Shown: positions 36,619-45,343 of the stretch, in pieces | Layout: each line of letters opens with the position of its first letter | Position numbering within the stretch: position 1 is the stretch's first letter | Assembly (NCBI RefSeq): GCF_003731635.1 | Contig: NZ_RCUA01000002.1 | Coordinates: 62,001-126,000, forward strand | Direction of reading: 5' to 3' | Length of the DNA: 64,000 bases | From: Marisediminitalea oceani | GTDB taxonomy: Bacteria; Pseudomonadota; Gammaproteobacteria; Enterobacterales; Alteromonadaceae | Notes under the pieces: model-generated | Seen by the model: the letters and a program-made list of their open reading frames with translations, nothing else | Told to the model about the DNA's origin: nothing | The model's database searches: none | Program-made: the position numbers and the translations under genes

Positions 36619-38262
36619 ATGCCTGTAAAAATTCTTCAAGGGGCAGAAAATGCCCACGCCTACCCTCTTCTGATTAAACAAATCTTTGCCTCAGCCGGTC
36701 GTTTTGAACCAGACAACCAGATCATTTACCGCGGCGAGCAGTCTTTTAGCTACAGTGAATTCACCCGGCGAGTACAACAACTGGCCAATGCGCTGAAAGC
36801 AGCCGGGGTAGAAGCCGGTGATACGGTTGCGGTGATGGACTGGGACAGTCACCGCTACCTTGAATGCTATTTTGCTGTGCCCATGCTGGGCGCCATTTTG
36901 CATCATGTAAATATTCGATTGTCACCCGAACAGGTGGCCTACACCATGAATCACGCCGAAGATAAACTGGTGCTGGTACACGATGATTTTCTCCCCCTTG
37001 CCGATCAGCTGGCGGCGCAGCTGCCCACCGTACAAGGCTACATTCGTTTGAGTGACGGCGGCACGCCGCCCGCCACGCCCAATATGAGTGTGCTTGGCGA
37101 GTACGAATCATTATTGGCAGAACAGAGCAGCGAATGCGATTTTCCCGATTTTGATGAAAACAGTGTCGCTACCACTTTCTATACAACAGGCACTACCGGT
37201 AATCCCAAAGGTGTGTATTTCAGCCATCGTCAGTTAGTACTGCATACCATCAACATGGTGGGCATGCTGGGCAGCTATGAAGGCTTGCCGCTGCTCCGCT
37301 CCAATTCGGTTTACATGCCCATTACGCCGATGTTCCACGTGCATGCCTGGGGCGTTCCCTATGCGGCTGTGATGCTTAACTGCACACAGATTTATCCGGG
37401 GCGGTATGAGCCTAATCTGTTGGTTGACCTGATTAAGCAATACAAGGTGGATTTTTCGCACTGTGTGCCTACTATTTTGCAAATGCTATTGGGCTGCGAG
37501 AAAGGCCACACAACGCGGCTGGATGGCTGGAAGATCCTTATTGGCGGCAGTGCGCTGCCAAAGGGGCTGGCCAAAGCCGCCATGGACAAAGGGGCTGATA
37601 TTTATTCCGCCTATGGCATGTCGGAAACCTGCCCGTTACTTACCGTTACCCATTTAAATAAAGAGCAGCGAGCCCTGCCAGCCGAGGAACAGCTTAAATA
37701 CAGAACCCTGACCGGCGTGGCGTCCAACCTGGTTGATCTGCGTATTGAAGAGCCCAGTGGCAAACCCGCGGCACACAATGGTAGTGATGTGGGTGAAGTT
37801 ACCGTACAAACGCCCTGGCTCACTCAGGGATATCATAAAGAGCCGGCCAAACAGGAAGAGCTCTGGGAAGGCGGAAGGCTGCATACCGGCGATGTGGCGA
37901 GCGTGCATCCCGATGGTTTTGTAGAAATTAAAGACCGGATTAAAGACGTTATCAAAACCGGTGGTGAATGGCTTTCGTCTATCGAGCTGGAAGATCTTAT
38001 CAGTCAGCACCCGGATGTTGCGGCAGTTGCCGTGGTGGGCATGCCGGATGAAAAATGGGGAGAACGCCCTCATGCTATGGTGGTTGCCAGTAACAACGAG
38101 CTTAGCGCCGGTGATATTCAGCAACACCTGCAGCAGTTCGTTGAATCCGGACACATTTCAAAATGGGCAGTGCCAGAGCACATCACCCTGGTTGATGAAA
38201 TTCCCAAAACGTCTGTGGGTAAAATCAACAAAAAGGTAATTCGTGCCACCCTGGCGGGCTAA
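36619..38262 (+). CDS. Acyl-CoA ligase (medium/long-chain fatty acid-CoA synthetase family)
   Basis: A 547-residue AMP-forming enzyme: P-loop-like motif YTTGTTGNPKGVYFSH near 190, ASAYGMSET-type motif as IYSAYGMSETCP near 335, hinge DRIKDVIKTGGEWLSSIELE near 440 and C-terminal catalytic Lys in KTSVGKINKK. It activates a carboxylic acid to the acyl-adenylate and then to acyl-CoA; the closest group appears to be medium/long-chain fatty-acid ligases (AlkK-like). CGGAG lies 7 bases before the ATG at 36619. Confidence 0.88.
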   Translation: MPVKILQGAENAHAYPLLIKQIFASAGRFEPDNQIIYRGEQSFSYSEFTRRVQQLANALKAAGVEAGDTVAVMDWDSHRYLECYFAVPMLGAILHHVNIRLSPEQVAYTMNHAEDKLVLVHDDFLPLADQLAAQLPTVQGYIRLSDGGTPPATPNMSVLGEYESLLAEQSSECDFPDFDENSVATTFYTTGTTGNPKGVYFSHRQLVLHTINMVGMLGSYEGLPLLRSNSVYMPITPMFHVHAWGVPYAAVMLNCTQIYPGRYEPNLLVDLIKQYKVDFSHCVPTILQMLLGCEKGHTTRLDGWKILIGGSALPKGLAKAAMDKGADIYSAYGMSETCPLLTVTHLNKEQRALPAEEQLKYRTLTGVASNLVDLRIEEPSGKPAAHNGSDVGEVTVQTPWLTQGYHKEPAKQEELWEGGRLHTGDVASVHPDGFVEIKDRIKDVIKTGGEWLSSIELEDLISQHPDVAAVAVVGMPDEKWGERPHAMVVASNNELSAGDIQQHLQQFVESGHISKWAVPEHITLVDEIPKTSVGKINKKVIRATLAG

Positions 38263-38268
38263 TCAACC

Positions 38269-38289
38269 GGCGGGAGCCAGTCTCCCGCC
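38269..38289. terminator. Hairpin between convergent ligase and WYL genes
   Basis: GGCGGGAG-CCAGT-CTCCCGCC, perfect 8-pair GC-rich stem; no T-run on either side. Confidence 0.5.
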
Positions 38290-38295
38290 AGCCAC

Positions 38296-39195
38296 TTATT
38301 TCGGCTCTGCGTAGCCAGGCGCAATGGCCAGATTATCCACGTCACGTAATGTAAACCGGTTCTGTAACCACAGTTGATACTCGGCTCCTTCCAGCGTGCC
38401 GCGCTCGGTGCAGTCTACATTCCAGCGGCGCAGTAAATAGCCCGCCATGGCGGCTCGCACGTTTATCAGCAACTGGCTGTTTTCCATTCCGTAATCCATT
38501 TCAATGGCAGTGGGAAAACTCACGTTCTTTGGATGCGGCACCAGTTGTAATGGGATCATTCTATGCCACTCGCTGTCGTACTCAGCCAGTTCATTGGCGG
38601 CGGGTTCTGATTTTAGGGTGACCTTACTGACACGGGTCAGCACGAAATCACGGAAACTCTGACTTTTACGATCAAAAGCGCGCACATGCCAACGCAGGCC
38701 ATTATCGACAATCGCATGAGGCACCAGTTCCCGGGCAGCAGAGCCACTCGACAAAGACGTATAAATCACACTCACTGCGCGATTATTTAAAATGGCCTGG
38801 ACCAGTTTTGCGACAATAAATATATCCGGCACATTGAGGCTCGACGGTGCTTCCACCGGAAAGTGAATATCACCAATGGCATCAAAGCCATCAGAAATAT
38901 CATTGGCCAGTTTAGTTAGCGTACGCTGGGCGTCATGTTCAAATAACGGCTTAAACTGGCTGGTTTGAAAATAGCGCTTTTCCCTGGAGTCATATTCCAG
39001 GTTGTCCGGCGCCATTTCCTTATACAAATTAAAATCACGGGAGCCTGCCGACAAGCCCACTTCAAAGCGGTTGATCAAGTCCTGACGGTAGATCGCCCCT
39101 TTAAACAACAAACAAAAATCAATGTAGGCCAAACGCTGACGCTGGGCGAAACTTATACTTGCTAACATCCTTTCGACTCGAGTAACACTGCTCAA
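38296..39195 (-). CDS. WYL-domain transcriptional regulator of the BrxR/CapW-like type
   Basis: A 299-residue regulator. N-terminal winged helix (about 15-95) has RQRLAYIDFCLLFKGAIYRQ and LSAGSRDFNLYKEMAPDNLE, the layout I know from BrxR/CapW regulators next to BREX and CBASS phage-defence systems. The WYL domain (about 125-205) carries SGSAARELVPHAIVDNGLRW and VRAFDRKSQSFRDFVLTRV; a C-terminal WCX domain follows. The start is uncertain: TTG at 39195, or an ATG at 39168 with no spaced ribosome-binding site. No defence genes are adjacent in the window. Confidence 0.78.
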   Translation of the reverse strand: MSSVTRVERMLASISFAQRQRLAYIDFCLLFKGAIYRQDLINRFEVGLSAGSRDFNLYKEMAPDNLEYDSREKRYFQTSQFKPLFEHDAQRTLTKLANDISDGFDAIGDIHFPVEAPSSLNVPDIFIVAKLVQAILNNRAVSVIYTSLSSGSAARELVPHAIVDNGLRWHVRAFDRKSQSFRDFVLTRVSKVTLKSEPAANELAEYDSEWHRMIPLQLVPHPKNVSFPTAIEMDYGMENSQLLINVRAAMAGYLLRRWNVDCTERGTLEGAEYQLWLQNRFTLRDVDNLAIAPGYAEPK

Positions 39196-39209
39196 TGCAC
39201 CAATATGGT

Positions 39210-40691
39210 TTATTTTGATTCGGTTGTAAAGCAGGCAGAGTCAATTCTGTCCATCAACAGATGTAACAGATGTCTGCTCACACTTACCAGCAACGAACTG
39301 TGCTGACGACCTTCGTTCTGCAATATCTCTAATTCTGCCCGGGTAAACAACCGGCCATCCTGAATAACCATTTGTGGCTGTTGCATGATTTCGGGCACAG
39401 TAAGCGGATTGTTGTTGAATACTACTAAATTGGCGCGATACCCCCTTGCCACTCTGCCCAGTTCGTTACTGCGATTTAAAACCGCTGCTGCATTGATGGT
39501 GGCGCTACGCAATACCTCTCTTACTGGAATACCGGCTTCAATCATCAGCAATGCCTCACGAATAGTGGCCGGCCCCGGCACGTCCACCAGCGCACCGGCA
39601 TCGGAGCCAAGCGCCAGGGTGACGCCCTGCTCATAAAGGCTTAAGGTTAACTCATTGAGGTAGTCATCCACTTCGAGGTTATACTCGCCAAGCTCTGCTG
39701 AAGCCCCTAACCAGCGCCGAAAGGAGGTTTGTTCATAAACCATGCGGACAAAAGGATTTATCACGCTGAGATCCTGCTGCGCCAGATATACCTGTTTCTG
39801 GGTGCTAAGTAAGGTGAGTTCCTGATTTACGGCCAGCGTTGGAATAAGTGGTACCTCATTTTCCCGCAAAAAATCAGCAGCAAGCATTACTCTTTGGGGA
39901 TTGCGTTGCTGTTGCAAAAATCCGTCGAATATTTCTTCCACATGTTCGAAGCTTGCCAGGCTGGCATGAGCTGCCAGATTCTGTTTCATTAAATCGTAGG
40001 AAGGATGACCTGCCACCGACACACCAAGCTGTATCGCTTCATCCAGCACCGCCTCATACACCTCGGTATGGAGCCCTTCGTACACCTTGATAAAATCATA
40101 GCCCTGATTGATATAGTCACGCACAGCCTGACGAGCACTTTGCGGGCTATTCACAGTAAAGTGGGATAAAGGATCGCCCTGTTCCACACTGTTAAAAATG
40201 GGTGACGAAAGCACCAGACGACTACCAAACCAGTCGCCCTGCTCCAGTTCGTTACGCCACTTTAGATGATAGCGATAGCCGCCCATATTACGCAGCGTGG
40301 TAACCCCGGTGGCAAGGGCCATTTTGGCATAGCTGCGGTCAAGCACGTGCACATGTAAATCGATCAGGCCGGCCATTACAAAGCGGCCATTACCGTTCAC
40401 TACCGGTAAATCCTCGGGCAACGGCAGCACTGATGATTGTACGGCTTCAATCACGCCATCTCGAATGATAACCGCCTGGTCGCTCAATACCGGCTCATCT
40501 TCCAGCGTTAGCACATTCACATTAGTGAGAATGTGACTTTGCGGACGAAACAGAGTCAAGGAGGTGCCGCCGTGTTCGTAATGAACATAAACTGCCAGTA
40601 AGGTAACCGACAGCAAAAGAATGCTGCAGATAAACAAAACCGACAGGCCAATCGCTTTGATGTGAATAAAATTAACGCTTGAGGTGCTCAT
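39210..40691 (-). CDS. Membrane-anchored amidohydrolase-family protein
   Basis: A 493-residue protein with an N-terminal helix (about 12-36) that anchors or exports it, then an amidohydrolase TIM barrel: metal ligands in GLIDLHVHVLD (about 111-118), VAGHPSYD (His near 232), FEHVEEIFD, and LALGSDAG (Asp near 365), followed by the composite domain RGYRANLVVFNNNPL. The family covers imidazolonepropionase-like and prolidase-like hydrolases; the substrate is not evident. Monocistronic on the minus strand, upstream of an AraC-type regulator on the same strand. Confidence 0.82.
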   Translation of the reverse strand: MSTSSVNFIHIKAIGLSVLFICSILLLSVTLLAVYVHYEHGGTSLTLFRPQSHILTNVNVLTLEDEPVLSDQAVIIRDGVIEAVQSSVLPLPEDLPVVNGNGRFVMAGLIDLHVHVLDRSYAKMALATGVTTLRNMGGYRYHLKWRNELEQGDWFGSRLVLSSPIFNSVEQGDPLSHFTVNSPQSARQAVRDYINQGYDFIKVYEGLHTEVYEAVLDEAIQLGVSVAGHPSYDLMKQNLAAHASLASFEHVEEIFDGFLQQQRNPQRVMLAADFLRENEVPLIPTLAVNQELTLLSTQKQVYLAQQDLSVINPFVRMVYEQTSFRRWLGASAELGEYNLEVDDYLNELTLSLYEQGVTLALGSDAGALVDVPGPATIREALLMIEAGIPVREVLRSATINAAAVLNRSNELGRVARGYRANLVVFNNNPLTVPEIMQQPQMVIQDGRLFTRAELEILQNEGRQHSSLLVSVSRHLLHLLMDRIDSACFTTESK

Positions 40692-40816
40692 ACAATGCTC
40701 CGATATAATTTGAATGGAGCTACTTTGCGCCAGTGCTGGCCGTGGGGCGACCAGAATCAGGATTCTGCACCTGTTTAACGCTATTTTGGACCCTCAGAAA
40801 TACTGTACCGCAGCCC

Positions 40817-41863
40817 TCAATCCCTCGCCCGTAAAGGCGTAAGATACTGACCTGGCGTTTTGCCAGTGTGTTTTTTAAATACCGCGTTAAATGACGATTT
40901 AGAACTAAAACCAGCATCCATGGCGAGCTCAAGCAAGGTTTTATCTGGCGTAGATTTGGCTAACTCGGCTACCCGGTTGATACGCAGTTGATTGATGTAG
41001 TCGGCAAAGCTCATACCGCCACCGGTATTAATTGACCAGGAAATGTCTTTTACCGAAAGGCCGGTAAAACCGGCGATATCCTGTAAACAAATACGCGGCT
41101 GACAATACCATTGTTGTTCGCGGATCTGACTGTCCAGCGCCTGAAAAATAGCGGCGGCCTGACTGTCTTCGTGAGGCGCTGGTTCGGCGTTAGTTTGTTC
41201 AACCTCACTGAGCCCGTTAAACAACGCGGGTTGCCTAATAAGCCCGACAATCGCAACACACAACACCAATAAAAACGCGCTCTGATCGAGCAAATACCAG
41301 GTACTGCGAAAGGGCTCGGTAGTAACGCTCTGTAAATTCACCCGCACCATGTCCAGGATCAGTAATACCAGCAGTACCACCAGCGTATTGAACAGCCAAT
41401 GCAAGCCTTTGCTCTCGGTATCGGCTTCACGCTCGGCCATGGCAGCGTGATAGCGTTTTAACCACCTGAATGCCAGTGCAAAGTAAATCAATTGGCTAAT
41501 TGCACCGGCCAGCAACATCCACTGCAGATAGGGTGTTAAAGGTAATGCCATCAGCGTTGGTAAAAAGTGAGCACTGTCGCGATAAGTTAAGGGTTGCTCG
41601 GGAACCAGTAACACCCGCACTAAAAGATAAAAAATGGGCCCCAAAGACAGGCTAAAAGCTGGCGTAATGTACCAGGCAACTGCACCAGCATTGAGTTCTT
41701 CATATAAATTAAAGCCCATCATCAGGCTCTGCATTAACAGCGCCAGAACAAGACCGTTATAGCGCCGTTCGCCCGCCAGTAAAGCAACACCCAGCAAGCC
41801 GGTGAGCAGGCTTAATATCTGAATGATATTCACTGCTTGCAGATGAAATTCGGCCAATAGCAC
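40817..41863 (-). CDS. Membrane-bound AraC-family regulator
   Basis: A 348-residue regulator with about seven membrane helices over residues 5-215 and a C-terminal AraC HTH (about 240-345: SFADYINQLRINRVAELA, TLLELAMDAGFSSKSSFNAVFKKHTGKTPGQYL). Such regulators sense through the membrane domain. It precedes the amidohydrolase gene on the same strand with a 125-base gap and may control it (inference). Confidence 0.85.
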   Translation of the reverse strand: MLLAEFHLQAVNIIQILSLLTGLLGVALLAGERRYNGLVLALLMQSLMMGFNLYEELNAGAVAWYITPAFSLSLGPIFYLLVRVLLVPEQPLTYRDSAHFLPTLMALPLTPYLQWMLLAGAISQLIYFALAFRWLKRYHAAMAEREADTESKGLHWLFNTLVVLLVLLILDMVRVNLQSVTTEPFRSTWYLLDQSAFLLVLCVAIVGLIRQPALFNGLSEVEQTNAEPAPHEDSQAAAIFQALDSQIREQQWYCQPRICLQDIAGFTGLSVKDISWSINTGGGMSFADYINQLRINRVAELAKSTPDKTLLELAMDAGFSSKSSFNAVFKKHTGKTPGQYLTPLRARD

Positions 41864-41935
41864 AGATGGTCCCTCTTAGGCTTACTCAGCTCTTGTTCGG
41901 TTATGGGGTATTGTTATTTGAAACCATTTTCAGGT

Positions 41936-42295
41936 TCAATCATCGATGTATCTAAGGAAAATATATTTCTCATAATCCGAGTCTTCCTTAAAAACTCTAT
42001 TTAGCTCCACCTTCCTGCCAATCAGAATCGGAGCATTTTTAAATAACCTTACTCTTACTGGCCTTTCTTTATCCTTCAGTTGAACATAAATATCAATATC
42101 ATGCCCTTCGTCATGGAGTATTGATTTGTAGTTAATCGCAGTGCCGGTTACAAGTTCACTTGATGTGGGTTGTGTGTTCTTTATCAGAGCAGAGACGATA
42201 ACCAGCGCTAGTGTAATGATGAAGAAAGGTACATATTTCTTGCACTTTTCTTTAGCTAATTCCTGATTAAGAATCTTTACTTGTTCTTTGTTCAA
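41936..42295 (-). CDS. Small membrane protein of unknown function
   Basis: A 119-residue protein with one membrane helix (about 23-40) after a charged N-terminus and a beta-rich extracytoplasmic or cytoplasmic domain (VTGTAINYKSILHDEGHDID, RPVRVRLFKNAPILIGRKVE). The only available start is a TTG with a weak ribosome-binding site. Base composition is clearly AT-richer than the neighbouring genes. I recognise no family. Confidence 0.55.
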   Translation of the reverse strand: MNKEQVKILNQELAKEKCKKYVPFFIITLALVIVSALIKNTQPTSSELVTGTAINYKSILHDEGHDIDIYVQLKDKERPVRVRLFKNAPILIGRKVELNRVFKEDSDYEKYIFLRYIDD

Positions 42296-42398
42296 TTTAT
42301 TTATTATTCCGTTGAAGCTGCCCCTTCCCTAGAGGGGCAAAACGATGGAGCCCAGTTATTTTGTCTCCCGCGACCTTAGCGAGTGACTTACTTTGTCT

Positions 42399-42873
42399 GT
42401 TATGCATTACTGCCACCCTGTTTTGTTTGAATAGGTTTCGTAACTTAGTTTAGTAGTATGGTTATATTCCTTTCCCGTTTTACGCTCGTACGCGGCAGGT
42501 CCAATGCTGAGCAAAGACTCAAACTCTAAGTTTTTAGGAAAAGACGAGGGATTTTTAAGCACCTCATCATATAACTCTTTACCGTTTACTACGACGACAC
42601 ATCTTGAATAGAGGAACCAGTCGGGAGAAAAATACTCGTTGTCATTAACATATGCTTCCTCCCCAATTTGTTTAGCATGTGCTAGTGTATCTAATGCAAA
42701 TAGTTTCTCTGCTAAGATTTCCTCGAATTGGAGAATTTCGTTATCTGACTTTTGTGATAAGGCAACAATGGCAGGCTCGATAACTGCTTCGTCGTCACCT
42801 TCATGGCTCCAATCGAAAAGACTGATAATCATCCAGAAAACTGCTTCGGTCATGAACTTTCCTTATGCATAAC
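42399..42873. repeat. 9-base inverted repeats bracketing the DUF4240 gene
   Basis: GTTATGCAT at 42399-42407 and ATGCATAAC at 42865-42873. They resemble the R' (GTTATGC) and R'' (GCATAAC) boxes of attC sites. A candidate attC partner box CGTTTTGC lies about 60 bases beyond the stop, but paired inner boxes are not clear. Confidence 0.4.
42407..42853 (-). CDS. DUF4240 domain protein
   Basis: A 148-residue soluble protein matching DUF4240: MTEAVFWMIISLFDWS at the N-terminus, FEEILAEKLFALDT, YFSPDWFLYSRCVVVVNG and the ending FESLLSIGPAAYERKTG. AAGGAAAG lies 3-10 bases before the ATG. It is AT-rich like its neighbours. The gene is bracketed by GTTATGCAT (42399-42407, overlapping the stop) and ATGCATAAC (42865-42873, 12 bases before the start), a layout like an integron gene cassette. 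Function unknown. Confidence 0.72.
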   Translation of the reverse strand: MTEAVFWMIISLFDWSHEGDDEAVIEPAIVALSQKSDNEILQFEEILAEKLFALDTLAHAKQIGEEAYVNDNEYFSPDWFLYSRCVVVVNGKELYDEVLKNPSSFPKNLEFESLLSIGPAAYERKTGKEYNHTTKLSYETYSNKTGWQ

Positions 42874-43207
42874 GACTTGCTGTAGAGAATTCACAACAAC
42901 TCGCAGTGCCACTCATTGCTAAATTCTTTACTAATTTATTGATAACAACACTTTACACTCGGTTATGAGCCAGTTTCCAATAATTTATTTGGGAAGGGTA
43001 AAAAGGGCTGTTGATGGTGAGCCAGACTTTTGAGGAGATCCCTGATATCGCTCTGCGACTAAGGGATGACAGATTGGGTTGGTTTATTTAAAACCCTAAT
43101 CTGACTTGGATTTAAAGCGCAGACTTAATGAACTAAGGCACTATGAATGCTGTCGCTGCGCTGAAATGTGGTTTGATACTATACCGGCGATAACCAGCAA
43201 TTAAACT
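42874..43207. other. AT-rich intergenic region
   Basis: About 330 bases without a convincing gene, promoter or repeat. Confidence 0.4.
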
Positions 43208-43357
43208 TTACTCGTAATGGCGTTCCATCCACATAATCTGCATTTTGAGATCATTGATTTCTTTTTTTGCATCGGCTAGTTCTTCAACAATAGAACGATC
43301 CTGGATTGCGTTATCATCACGTGAAGTGTTCAGAGCATTGCTATCTTGTTGTGACAT
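43208..43357 (-). CDS. Small coiled-coil protein (49 aa)
   Basis: A 49-residue frame starting MSQQDSNALNTSRDDN and continuing with a helix of hydrophobic heptad spacing (IVEELADAKKEINDLKMQIM) ending WMERHYE. The composition and helix suggest a real small coiled-coil protein, somewhat SlyX-like in size, but the ribosome-binding site is weak and I recognise no family. Confidence 0.45.
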   Translation of the reverse strand: MSQQDSNALNTSRDDNAIQDRSIVEELADAKKEINDLKMQIMWMERHYE

Positions 43358-43590
43358 ACGTATTTACCACGCTTTGTAATAGATGAAGGGTACGATTAAA
43401 TGTAACTGCGACTGGAAACATACAATATTTATTACAGAATTTCCAAAAAATGAGCGAATACCTGACATTAATTTGATAAATAGTTATATGTGCAGCCTGA
43501 ACCTAACAAATTAATTTTGTGTCAAACGACATTTCCTTACATCAAAAAAAACACACAAATAGCTGTTATTAAATAGTTTTCTTAACATAT

Positions 43591-43615
43591 AAAAACCTCC
43601 CGCTGTTTCGGGAGG
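43591..43615 (-). terminator. Terminator downstream of the GST gene
   Basis: Perfect CCTCCCG/CGGGAGG stem (43596-43602/43609-43615) followed by TTTTT on the minus strand. It lies 92 bases beyond the GST stop codon; the other strand also shows CTTTTT. Confidence 0.75.
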
Positions 43616-43707
43616 ACTTTTTGAAAATAAGCGTTTCAATTATTTTGTTCAACCAACCCTGTAACCACAACTGTAACAATTCTCCACCCCTCCATCTTCT
43701 ATCCCTA

Positions 43708-44304
43708 CTACACCTGCCCTGGCATACCAATAAAGCCAGGGAGCTGCTTGATGCGATCGATCCAGGCCAGGATATGCGGGTAATCATCCAGAGAAATACC
43801 GCCTTCTGGCGCAATCGCTACATATGGCATCACGGCGCAGTCGGCAATGGTTGGGTGCCCGAGCGCCAGCCAGTCATGCTCGGCCAGATGGTCGTTCAGT
43901 AAGGTCAGGATACCGGCAGAAATGTTTAACGCGGCTGGCTTATCAAATTCAAAACCAAATTTATCCACCAGCCGGGCTACATTTGGTCCGTGTTGAATTT
44001 CGTTCGCCGCGGTAGACAGCCATTGCTGTACTTCAGCCATTTGCTGTGGGTCGGAAGGTAACCAGCTCTCTAAATCATACAGACGGGCGAGATACACCAG
44101 CATTGCCTGGGAGTCGCGCAACACAACTTCTCCATGTTCTAACACTGGTAGCTGGCCAAATGGGTTTAAAGCCAGCATCACTGAACTTTTGTGTTCACCG
44201 GCCATAAAATCCACCGGCACAATTTCCAGCTCAATATTAGCCAGGGCGGCAAACAGCCGCACTTTATAACAGTTTCCGGACAGCTCAAGATCGTACAATT
44301 TCAT
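43708..44304 (-). CDS. Glutathione S-transferase
   Basis: A 198-residue cytosolic GST: thioredoxin-like N-terminal domain (MKLYDLELSGNCYKVRLFAA, LNPFGQLPVLEHGEVVLRDS with cis-Pro and the Asp-Ser glutathione contacts) and an all-helical C-terminal domain (about 90-195: HPTIADCAVMPYVA). The catalytic position near residue 9-11 is Ser/Asn/Cys, consistent with beta- or chi-like bacterial GSTs. Divergent from a LysR gene with operator-like repeats between them. Confidence 0.87.
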   Translation of the reverse strand: MKLYDLELSGNCYKVRLFAALANIELEIVPVDFMAGEHKSSVMLALNPFGQLPVLEHGEVVLRDSQAMLVYLARLYDLESWLPSDPQQMAEVQQWLSTAANEIQHGPNVARLVDKFGFEFDKPAALNISAGILTLLNDHLAEHDWLALGHPTIADCAVMPYVAIAPEGGISLDDYPHILAWIDRIKQLPGFIGMPGQV

Positions 44305-44360
44305 GCTTTCTCTCCATGTTAAAAGAAGGTTGAATCACTCAAAGCCACCTTAACTTGTCT

Positions 44361-44411
44361 GTTTTTCGCAAAAAATATGCGATATTTAATTTCTGTAAAC
44401 CGTTTTTCGCA
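44361..44411. promoter_or_regulatory. Operator-like repeats in the GST/LysR divergent promoter
   Basis: TCGCA-N7-TGCGA (44366-44382), a LysR-style T-N11-A inverted repeat, and a 10-base direct repeat GTTTTTCGCA at 44361-44370 and 44402-44411, about four helical turns apart. Confidence 0.5.
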
Positions 44412-44425
44412 CTAATAAAGCCAAT

Positions 44426-45343
44426 ATGGACAAATTAAAAGCCATGAAAGTCTTTGTTGAGATTGCCGATATGGGCAGCTTAACGGCGGCAGCCAATAGC
44501 CTGGAAACCTCACTGACTTCGGTTGTGCGCACGCTTGCCGCGTTGGAAGACCACCTGAAAGTGCGACTGTTTAATCGCAACACCCGGCAAATTGCCATTA
44601 CCGATGAAGGGCGAGAATACTATCTGCGCTGCCGTACTATACTGGCCGAAGTCAATGACGCCGAAAGTATGCTTATTGATCGCCAGGCTGAACCCCTGAG
44701 TAAAGTGACGGTAACCGCGCCGGTGACCTTTGGTAAACGCCATGTCGCGCCTAAAATTAACGCCTACCTCAATCAGTACCAAAAAATGCAGGTCAACCTG
44801 GTGTTACTCGACCGCCCGGTGGACATGCTTAGTGAAGGGATTGATATTGCCCTGCGCATTGGTCGCATCGGCAACCATGATTTAGTAGCGCGGCAGTTAG
44901 GCTCAATGCGCCATGTGCTGTGCGCCAGTCCCGACTTTATGACCGGACAAACAGCGCCTGAACACCCGCAGGATATCGCCGGCCAGCCTTGTGTTCACCT
45001 AAGTGTGCTGGATAACCCCGAAGACTGGCATTTTCAGCATGGTCTTAAACTGATGTCAGTGGCCATGCAAACCCGCTTAATTACTAATCAGGTAGATGCT
45101 GCGCTCGATGCCTGCATTGCCGGCGTGGGCTATTGCCGCTTTTTACACTATCAGGTCAGTGACGCCGTTAAGCGTGGTGATTTGCAGATTTTACTGCCCG
45201 ACTATGAGCCTCACCCGCTGCCAGTACACTTACTGTATGCGCCGGTAAAACTCCAAACCAAACGTCTTCGTTCTATGACTGACTGGCTCACCCAGTCGCT
45301 GCAGCAGGATCTCACTGTTATCTCTCAGGGAGGCAAACCATGA
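44426..45343 (+). CDS. LysR-family transcriptional regulator
   Basis: A 305-residue LysR regulator of the DsdC/CrgA-like group: HTH at about 1-60 (MKVFVEIADMGSLTAAANSL, RLFNRNTRQIAITDEG) and substrate-binding domain (about 90-295: VTVTAPVTFGKRHVAPKINA). It is divergent from the GST gene, its likely target, and overlaps the start of the glycosylase gene by 4 bases. Confidence 0.88.
   Translation: MDKLKAMKVFVEIADMGSLTAAANSLETSLTSVVRTLAALEDHLKVRLFNRNTRQIAITDEGREYYLRCRTILAEVNDAESMLIDRQAEPLSKVTVTAPVTFGKRHVAPKINAYLNQYQKMQVNLVLLDRPVDMLSEGIDIALRIGRIGNHDLVARQLGSMRHVLCASPDFMTGQTAPEHPQDIAGQPCVHLSVLDNPEDWHFQHGLKLMSVAMQTRLITNQVDAALDACIAGVGYCRFLHYQVSDAVKRGDLQILLPDYEPHPLPVHLLYAPVKLQTKRLRSMTDWLTQSLQQDLTVISQGGKP

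Noticed and set aside
37654..38154. 166-codon open frame opposite the acyl-CoA ligase
   Set aside because: Shadow of a well-supported gene with clear AMP-ligase motifs.
38296..39195. Phage-defence island around the WYL regulator
   Set aside because: Neighbouring genes on both sides are metabolic or regulatory with no defence domains.
41936..43600. Full integron array
   Set aside because: No integrase and no pair of complete attC sites could be read; only box-like repeats around one gene.
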